Made by a program: the position numbers and the translations under genes
The notes under the pieces: generated by a model
Databases searched by the model: none
Told to the model about the DNA's origin: nothing
The model's input: only the letters and a program-made list of their open reading frames with translations
Shown here: positions 32,415 through 37,346 of the stretch, piece after piece
Position numbering within the stretch: the stretch's first letter is position 1
Layout of the letters: each line of letters opens with the position of its first letter
Source of the DNA: an uncultured Acetobacteraceae bacterium
Lineage (GTDB): Bacteria > Pseudomonadota > Alphaproteobacteria > Acetobacterales > Acetobacteraceae
Assembly: GCA_937873205.1 (NCBI GenBank)
Contig: CALMVO010000036.1
Location: 1,501-38,846, forward strand
Reading direction: 5' to 3'
Length of the DNA stretch: 37,346 bases

Positions 32415-33446
32415 ATGGGCTACCGCGTCGCCGTCGCAGGAGCCACCGGAGCCGTCGGCCGCGAGATCATCAAGACGCTGGCCGAGCGCGACTTCCCCGT
32501 CGACGACATCGCGGTCCTGGCCTCGGCGCGATCGGTCGGTCAGGAGATCTCGTTCGGGCCCAAGCGCGTGCTGAAGGTGCGCAACCTCGACACGTTCGAT
32601 TTCGCCGGCTGGGACATCGGCCTGTTCAGCCCGGGTGCGGCGGTCTCGGCGATCCACGCTCCCCGCGCGGCGGCCGCCGGTTGCCTGGTGATCGACAACA
32701 CCAGCCATTTCCGCATGGACCATGACGTGCCGCTGGTGGTGCCCGAGGTGAACCCGGAGGCACTGCAGAAGGCCCGCCGGCGCCGCATCGTCGCCAACCC
32801 GAACTGCTCGACCATCCAGATGGTGGTGGCGCTGAAGCCGCTGCACGACCTCTTCACGGTGAAGCGCGTGGTGGTCTCGACCTACCAGGCGGTGTCCGGC
32901 GCCGGCAAGGAGGGCATGGACGAGCTGTTCACCCAGTCCAAGGGCAGCTTCGTCGGCGACCCACCGACCTCCGAGCAGTTCACCCGGCCAATCGCCTTCA
33001 ACGTGATCCCGCACATCGACCGCTTCATGGACGATGGCTTCACCAAGGAGGAGTGGAAGATGGCGGTCGAGACCCGCAAGATCATGGGCGGCGACATCCG
33101 TGTCGTCGCCACCTGCGTCCGGGTGCCGGTGTTCGTTGGCCACTCGGAGTCGGTGGTGGTGGAGTTCGAGGAGCCGGTCGACCTGGAGCAGGCGAGGGCG
33201 GTGCTGCGCGAGGCGCCCGGCGTCATCCTGCACGACCGCCGCGAGGATGGCGGCTACGTCACCCCGATCGACTGCGTCGGCGAGGACGCCACCTATGTAA
33301 GCCGGCTGCGCATCGACCCGACGGTCCCGAACGGCCTGGCGTTCTGGTGCGTGTCCGACAACCTGCGCAAGGGGGCGGCGCTGAACGCGGTGCAGATCGC
33401 CGAGACCATGATCGCGCTCGACCTGCTGGCGAAGAAGGCTGCCTGA
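32415..33446 (+). CDS. asd: Aspartate-semialdehyde dehydrogenase
   Basis: A 343-residue NADPH enzyme that reduces aspartyl phosphate to aspartate semialdehyde, the branch point to lysine/diaminopimelate, threonine and methionine. The cofactor loop is GATGAVG (10-15), the nucleophile Cys131 is in ANPNCSTIQM, the YQAVSGAGKEGMDEL block follows, and VRVPVFVGHSE carries the catalytic His. Start is ATG 32415 with AGGA nearby upstream. Length is typical of the shorter alphaproteobacterial/Gram-positive-like class. The next small gene begins at or just beyond its stop codon and is probably translated by coupling. Confidence 0.97.
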   Translation: MGYRVAVAGATGAVGREIIKTLAERDFPVDDIAVLASARSVGQEISFGPKRVLKVRNLDTFDFAGWDIGLFSPGAAVSAIHAPRAAAAGCLVIDNTSHFRMDHDVPLVVPEVNPEALQKARRRRIVANPNCSTIQMVVALKPLHDLFTVKRVVVSTYQAVSGAGKEGMDELFTQSKGSFVGDPPTSEQFTRPIAFNVIPHIDRFMDDGFTKEEWKMAVETRKIMGGDIRVVATCVRVPVFVGHSESVVVEFEEPVDLEQARAVLREAPGVILHDRREDGGYVTPIDCVGEDATYVSRLRIDPTVPNGLAFWCVSDNLRKGAALNAVQIAETMIALDLLAKKAA

Positions 33447-33895
33447 GCCCGGTCCCGCCCGCATCCCGGCCGCCGCTCTATCCGCGCTGGAGCCCGGAGC
33501 CGCAGAAGGCCGAGCAGCGCGCGGCGCTGGAGAAGCCCGACCCCAGGGTCCCGCCGCCGCCGAAATCCAATTGGGTGCCCGGCGGCGCCCGCCCGGAGCC
33601 GCAGCCCCACGTGGTCTGGCCGCGGATCATCGGCATCGCGATCGCCGTCGCGGCGCAGGCCGGTCTCTATCTCGGCCTGCGCCAGATCTCCAACGTCACG
33701 ATGCCCGCCTGGGCTCACCATCACGCCCGTCCGGCCCTGCTGCCTTGGCCGGCCCTGGTGCCCGTCGCCGTCGTGGGGGAAAAGGACCCGACCGCCGCCG
33801 CAGTCCCGGTCCTGCCACCGCCTGTCCTGACCCCGCCGGCCCCGATCGCCGAGCCGCCGCTGCCCGCCTTGCTCCTCCAACCTAGCCGACGCTGA
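33443..33895 (+). CDS. Small Pro-rich membrane protein, possible CTG start
   Basis: The frame encodes a Pro-rich N-terminus (RPPLYPRWSPEPQKAEQ, then PPPPKSNWVPGG), one membrane helix (IIGIAIAVAAQAGLYLGL) and a Pro/Ala-rich tail, about 150 residues. Third codon positions are almost all G or C from base 33443 onward, which indicates coding before the first GTG (33575). The only start candidate at the asd stop is CTG 33443, overlapping as CTGA with GAAGG four bases upstream; GTG 33575 would give 106 residues. I do not recognise the family; the layout suggests an inner-membrane protein with a periplasmic Pro-rich tail. The last 14 bases overlap the convergent gene at 33882. Confidence 0.5.
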   Translation: MSPVPPASRPPLYPRWSPEPQKAEQRAALEKPDPRVPPPPKSNWVPGGARPEPQPHVVWPRIIGIAIAVAAQAGLYLGLRQISNVTMPAWAHHHARPALLPWPALVPVAVVGEKDPTAAAVPVLPPPVLTPPAPIAEPPLPALLLQPSRR

Positions 33896-34367
33896 TCTTC
33901 TCGTTGTCGCCACCCTTCGGCGGCGTCCTGGTGAGCTTCGCCTTCAGGTACCCGTAGGCATGCAGCATCTTGGAGTTCGGCGCGTCCCAGTATTCAGCGC
34001 CGGACACGTCAACCCGCAGCAGCGCCAGGTCCGGGTCGTCCTTACCCTTCGGGAACCACGTGGTCAGGATCTCGCTCCAATGCGCGTCGATCGCCACGCC
34101 GTCGCGCACCACCGTGGCCGTGCCGGAGAACGACACGTAGTTCTGCGAGCCTGGATCGGCATAGGTGACGCCCACCTCATGCTCCGCCCGCACCTCGCCC
34201 ACCTTCGGCGCGTGCTCGCGCGTGAAGAACCACAGCGTGCCGTCGAATTCCGTCTGGCTTGCCGCCATCGGCCGCGCCCGCAGGTGGCCGTCATCCTCGG
34301 TGGTCAACATGGCGATCTTGGTCGACTTCATCATCGACCACAATTTGTCCCGCTGGTCCTGGTCCAT
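33882..34367 (-). CDS. PPOX-fold flavoprotein, general-stress-protein-26-like
   Basis: A 161-residue cytoplasmic protein of the pyridoxamine-phosphate-oxidase-like split-barrel family, FMN or F420 binding. Visible features are KIAMLTTEDDGHLRARPMAA at the N-terminus, GTLWFFTREHAPKVGEV, NYVSFSGTATVVRD and a C-terminal W/Y-rich segment (SGAEYWDAPNSKML). I chose ATG 34367 because GGAG lies six bases upstream; the long upstream frame is low-complexity shadow. General-stress 26-like proteins are mostly uncharacterised, so no reaction is assigned, and a true pyridoxamine oxidase is unlikely given the divergent sequence. It is divergent from the DUF2141 gene and overlaps the upstream membrane-protein gene tail to tail by 14 bases. 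Confidence 0.85.
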   Translation of the reverse strand: MDQDQRDKLWSMMKSTKIAMLTTEDDGHLRARPMAASQTEFDGTLWFFTREHAPKVGEVRAEHEVGVTYADPGSQNYVSFSGTATVVRDGVAIDAHWSEILTTWFPKGKDDPDLALLRVDVSGAEYWDAPNSKMLHAYGYLKAKLTRTPPKGGDNEKISVG

Positions 34368-34491
34368 TCTCGGCTCCTTCATCCGTAATAGAAAAGCCGG
34401 GGCCGGCGAAGGTTGCGCCCGAACGTTGCGCCGAGCCCCGATCCGGGGGACGGTGCGGCCGCGCATGGACCAGGAAGGCAAGCCCCCAGAG

Positions 34492-34995
34492 ATGTTTCGG
34501 AGATCGTCCCGGCTCGCGGCGGCCCTCCTGCTGTCGGCCGCCCTCTCGGCCCCGGCCCGGGCCGACGCTCCGGCACCCGCCCCCGTGCACGCCGCCGCCT
34601 GCGACGCACCCGTCGTCACCGCCGCCTGGCCCCGCATCCACATCCTGGCGACCGGCGCCCGACGCGTCGCCGGCAACGTCACCTTCACCCTCTACGGCGA
34701 CGACCCAAAAACCTTCCTGAAGCACGCCGGCTCGCTGCTGGTGACCCGCGTGACCCTGACCGGCCCCTCCGCCGAGGGCTGCATCGCCGTCTCCGCCCCC
34801 GGCACCTTTGCCCTCGCCATCTATCACGACGAGAACGACAACCACCATTTCGACCGCACCCTGCTCGGCCTCCCGGCCGAGGGCTACGGCTTCTCCAACG
34901 ACGCGCCGACGCTGCTCGGACCGCCCGCCTTCGCCGCCACCCGCTTCGCCGTGCCCGCCGCCGGCACCCGGCTCAGCATCCGGCTGCGCTACTGA
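34492..34995 (+). CDS. Secreted DUF2141-type protein
   Basis: A 167-residue exported protein. ATG 34492 begins a clear signal peptide (MFRRSSRLAAALLLSAALSA, then PARADA); ATG 34465 would add nine polar residues. The mature domain contains GTFALAIYHDENDNHHFDRT and GLPAEGYGFSNDA, the hallmark of DUF2141, a beta-sandwich with a likely metal or ligand loop at DENDN. Members are periplasmic or surface proteins of unknown function, often beside envelope or polysaccharide genes. It lies 16 bases upstream of the GT4 glycosyltransferase, so the two are probably co-transcribed. Confidence 0.82.
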   Translation: MFRRSSRLAAALLLSAALSAPARADAPAPAPVHAAACDAPVVTAAWPRIHILATGARRVAGNVTFTLYGDDPKTFLKHAGSLLVTRVTLTGPSAEGCIAVSAPGTFALAIYHDENDNHHFDRTLLGLPAEGYGFSNDAPTLLGPPAFAATRFAVPAAGTRLSIRLRY

Positions 34996-35011
34996 CCGCC
35001 GCCAGGCGACG

Positions 35012-36259
35012 ATGAAGATCCTGTTCGCGTTCGAGAACCCGCTGCCGAGCCCGCAGGCGGATGCCGAGGTGTTCGTCGCCACCGCGCGCGCCCTGGCCCC
35101 CCTGGCCACCCGGGCCTGGCTGCACCTCCCCGTCGCCTGCATTGCCAACGCCGACGCCCATCCCCCCGGCCTCGCCATCCTGCCCGCCTGGGCCCCGCTG
35201 CGACCGGCCGCCCTCCGCCACCTCTGCTGCGGCCTCACCCTCGTGCTGCGCCCCGCCTTCCGCCAGGCCGACCTAGTCTACACCCGCAACCTCTGGGTCG
35301 CCTGGATGGCGATCCTGTTCGGCCAGCGCGTGGTGTTCGACCACTACCGGCCCTGGCCCGACCAGATCCCGCCGCTGCAGCGCTGGCTCCACCGCCTGAT
35401 GGGCCGCCGCCGCTTCCTGCTCAACATCTGCCATTCCGACTACACGATGGAGAAGTACCGGGCGCTCGGCATCCCGCCCGGCCGCCTCGCCTGCGTCCGC
35501 AACGGCCACGAGCCGACGCGCCTGCAGGCCCTTATCCCGGCCGACGCCGCCAAGCGCGCACTCGGCCTCGACCCCGCCCGCACCACGGTCGTCTATACCG
35601 GCCGCCTCAACCACCGGAAGGGCCTGGCGCTGGCTCTCGGGGCCGCCGCCCTGCTGCCCGACATCCTGTTCCTGCTGGTCGGTTCCGCCGGCGACGGCCC
35701 GATCGAGCGCCTCGCCGCCGCCCACCCCAACGTCCGCATCGTCGGCTGGCAGCCGCCCGACCGCCTCGCCGCCTACCTCTTCGCGGCCGACATCCTGCTG
35801 ATCCCGCCCTCCTGGAAGCCGCTCGCCGAGTTTGGCTCCACCGTCCTGCCGCTGAAGCTGTTCCTCTACATGGCCGCCGAGCGCCCCATCGTCGCCGGCG
35901 AGACCCCCGACGTGCAGGAGCTGCTCACCCACGGCCGCAACGCCCTCCTCTGCCGCCCCGACCATGCCCCCGCCCTGGCTGACGCGATCCGCACCCTGGA
36001 TGCCGACCCCGCACTCGGCGCCCGCCTCGCCGCCACCGCCCGCGCGGACGGCGCCACCCAGACCTGGGACGCCCGCGCCCACCGTATCGCCACGCTCATC
36101 GAGCAACGCCTGCACACACCCCCGGCCCCAAAGGTCGCCTGGAACCACGCCCAGTCCCGCACCTGGCGAAGGCAATCCTGGCGCTGGCTCTCCCATCTCC
36201 TCCACACCAGATCCTGGGTGCTGCCGCCCGAAGGCAAGGCAAGGGGCGCTGCCCCTTGA
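35012..36259 (+). CDS. GT4-family glycosyltransferase
   Basis: A 415-residue GT-B enzyme that transfers a sugar from a nucleotide donor, probably to a growing surface glycan on the cytoplasmic face. The acceptor half has VYTRNLWVAWMA, the linker VRNGHEP, and the donor half VVYTGRLNHRKGLALAL, VGSAGDGPIERL and AAYLFAADILLIPPSWKP. The C-terminal block reads PLKLFLYMAAERPIVAGETPDVQELL; the usual Glu of KLFEYMA is Leu here, while the second Glu remains. The last residues KARGAAP and the TGA stop are encoded by a palindromic repeat, so the native C-terminus may have been replaced. It follows the DUF2141 gene and leads into a flippase. Confidence 0.9.
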   Translation: MKILFAFENPLPSPQADAEVFVATARALAPLATRAWLHLPVACIANADAHPPGLAILPAWAPLRPAALRHLCCGLTLVLRPAFRQADLVYTRNLWVAWMAILFGQRVVFDHYRPWPDQIPPLQRWLHRLMGRRRFLLNICHSDYTMEKYRALGIPPGRLACVRNGHEPTRLQALIPADAAKRALGLDPARTTVVYTGRLNHRKGLALALGAAALLPDILFLLVGSAGDGPIERLAAAHPNVRIVGWQPPDRLAAYLFAADILLIPPSWKPLAEFGSTVLPLKLFLYMAAERPIVAGETPDVQELLTHGRNALLCRPDHAPALADAIRTLDADPALGARLAATARADGATQTWDARAHRIATLIEQRLHTPPAPKVAWNHAQSRTWRRQSWRWLSHLLHTRSWVLPPEGKARGAAP

Positions 36260-36282
36260 CCCCGCCAAAGGCGGAGCCTTTG
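36233..36282 (+). repeat. Two-hairpin palindromic repeat, family A copy 4
   Basis: CAAGGGGC-GCT-GCCCCTTG (36240-36258) and CAAAGGC-GGA-GCCTTTG (36266-36282) repeat the arrangement of copy 1 on the opposite strand. The glycosyltransferase stop (36257-36259) is inside it, and both possible TTG starts of the flippase are too. Confidence 0.8.
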
Positions 36283-37346
36283 AAATCCATCAATTCAGAT
36301 CATCACCAGCGGCTGGGCAGGGGGTTCAACTGGCTCGGCGGGGCGACCGTCGTCGCCAGGCTCGTCGACTTCGCCACCATCGTGCTCATGCTGCTCTATT
36401 TGACCAAGCAGCAGCTCGGCGTCGCCTCCCTGGTGGTCTCGATCGGCATGGTGGTGGAGGCCCTGAACGGGCTCGGCACCAGCGAGGCCCTGATCCAGGC
36501 CCGCAATGTCTCCCGCGACCAGCTCGACACCCTGTTCTGGTACGTGACCGGCGCCGCCCTGCTCTCCGGCGGCGCACTCCTGCTGGTCGCCCCTGCGATC
36601 GCCGCCGCCTACGGCGTCGCCGGCATGGCCGGATACTTCGTGCTGATCGCCGCCAAGCAGCCTCTGGTCGGCGCAGCCCTGATCCCGCTCGCCCTCATGA
36701 GCCGCGCTCTGCAATACGAGCGCATCGCCCTGGTCAATGTCGGCGCGACACTCGCCGCCGCCGCCACCCGCCTGGGCCTGGGGGCTGCCGGCGCCGGCAC
36801 CTGGGCCCTGGTCGCGGGCTTCGCCGCCAGCGGCCTGTTCACCCTGGCCGGCGCCACCCTGGCCCACCCCTTCCGTCCTCGGCTGCGCGTCCACGCCAGG
36901 CAGATCGCCCCCATGGCCCGCTTCGGCCTGCACGCCGCCAGTGCCAACATCGCCGAGCAGATGTTCAAGAACATCGACTACCTGCTGATCGGCTGGTTCT
37001 ACGGTGCGGCACCCTTGGCGATCTACCGCGTCGCCTTCGACATCGCGATGGAGCCGGCGATGGCCGTCGGCACCCTGGTCAACCGCACCATGCTCCCGGT
37101 CCTCGCCCGCATCGCGACGGCCGGGCAGGATCTCGCGCGGACGCTCGCCTGGTCGCTCCGCCGCATCGCCCTGCTGGTCGCCCCCCTGATGGCCGCCATC
37201 GTCCTGGCCGCCCACCCGCTGACCGCCCTCCTGCACGACCACAACGGCAACAGCTACGCCGCCGCGGCCGGCCCGCTGCGCCTGCTCGCCGTCGCCGCCC
37301 TGCTGCGCGTGACCATGCTCCTGCTCACCACCGCGATGATCGGCAC
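36280..37346 (+). CDS. Polysaccharide flippase of the MOP family (incomplete at right edge)
   Basis: The frame runs to the window edge, giving about 355 residues of an expected 450-500. It is a polytopic inner-membrane protein with an N-terminus RLGRGFNWLGGATVVARLVDF, regular hydrophobic helices, and the FGLHAASANIAEQMFKNIDY and GWFYGAAPLAIYRVAFDIA blocks typical of Wzx/WzxC-like lipid-linked oligosaccharide flippases. No ATG is available before the first helix; TTG 36280 has GGAG three bases upstream, and TTG 36256 overlaps the preceding stop as TTGA. Both lie in the palindromic repeat. With the GT4 gene just before it, it marks the beginning of an exopolysaccharide or O-antigen locus that continues outside the window. 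Confidence 0.85.
   Translation, partial: MKSINSDHHQRLGRGFNWLGGATVVARLVDFATIVLMLLYLTKQQLGVASLVVSIGMVVEALNGLGTSEALIQARNVSRDQLDTLFWYVTGAALLSGGALLLVAPAIAAAYGVAGMAGYFVLIAAKQPLVGAALIPLALMSRALQYERIALVNVGATLAAAATRLGLGAAGAGTWALVAGFAASGLFTLAGATLAHPFRPRLRVHARQIAPMARFGLHAASANIAEQMFKNIDYLLIGWFYGAAPLAIYRVAFDIAMEPAMAVGTLVNRTMLPVLARIATAGQDLARTLAWSLRRIALLVAPLMAAIVLAAHPLTALLHDHNGNSYAAAAGPLRLLAVAALLRVTMLLLTTAMIG

Noticed and set aside
36295-37242. A 315-codon minus-strand frame at the right edge
   Set aside because: It mirrors the flippase gene and is Gly/Gln/Glu-rich without motifs, while the plus frame has regular membrane helices.

Overview
The window is a very GC-rich chromosomal segment of an alphaproteobacterium, most likely a member of the Acetobacteraceae (Rhodospirillales). 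The evidence is extreme third-position GC, the alphaproteobacterial order zapE-mdh-sucA-sucB-lpd, the pdxA-pdxJ pair, and two families of dispersed palindromes. The family assignment is an inference. I saw no phage, transposase, CRISPR array, rRNA or tRNA.

Layout. 1-3277 (+): two tandem paralogues of an unrecognised large protein, the first cut by the window edge. 3284-4471 (-): a fold-type I PLP aminotransferase. 4742-12569 (+): a secreted metallophosphoesterase followed by a tightly coupled four-gene unit of three SPFH/band-7 membrane proteins and a P1B-type metal ATPase. 12604-17309 (-): a [14 protein letters not shown] protein, a small metallophosphoesterase, an aldo/keto reductase and pdxJ. 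17300-27074 (-): pdxA, an E3 subunit carrying its own lipoyl domain, the E2 and E1 subunits of 2-oxoglutarate dehydrogenase, malate dehydrogenase and ZapE. 27272-28282 (+): a small secreted protein and a 2OG-Fe(II) oxygenase-like protein. 28399-32237 (-): glucose-6-phosphate dehydrogenase and a GH15 glucoamylase-like enzyme. 32415-33895 (+): aspartate-semialdehyde dehydrogenase and a small Pro-rich membrane protein. 33882-34367 (-): a PPOX-fold flavoprotein. 34492 to the right edge (+): a DUF2141 protein, a GT4 glycosyltransferase and a polysaccharide flippase that runs off the window.

How the genes fit together. zapE-mdh-sucAB-lpd supplies the oxidative TCA steps around 2-oxoglutarate and malate, but sucCD, often found between mdh and sucA in alphaproteobacteria, is absent here. 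pdxA and pdxJ catalyse the last steps before pyridoxine 5'-phosphate. GH15 plus zwf could link alpha-glucan breakdown to NADPH production. The right edge looks like the start of a surface-polysaccharide locus.

Most unusual points: (i) the three-SPFH plus P-type ATPase unit, with a His-rich tail on the middle SPFH protein; (ii) a two-hairpin repeat family that supplies the stop codon and an ARGxAP tail to two unrelated proteins, and apparently the start of a third gene; (iii) the lipoyl-E3 fusion next to sucB; (iv) the tandem paralogues of unknown function with an internal duplicated module. No stretch longer than 300 bases lacks a gene; the longest gaps are 4472-4741 and 14803-15053.
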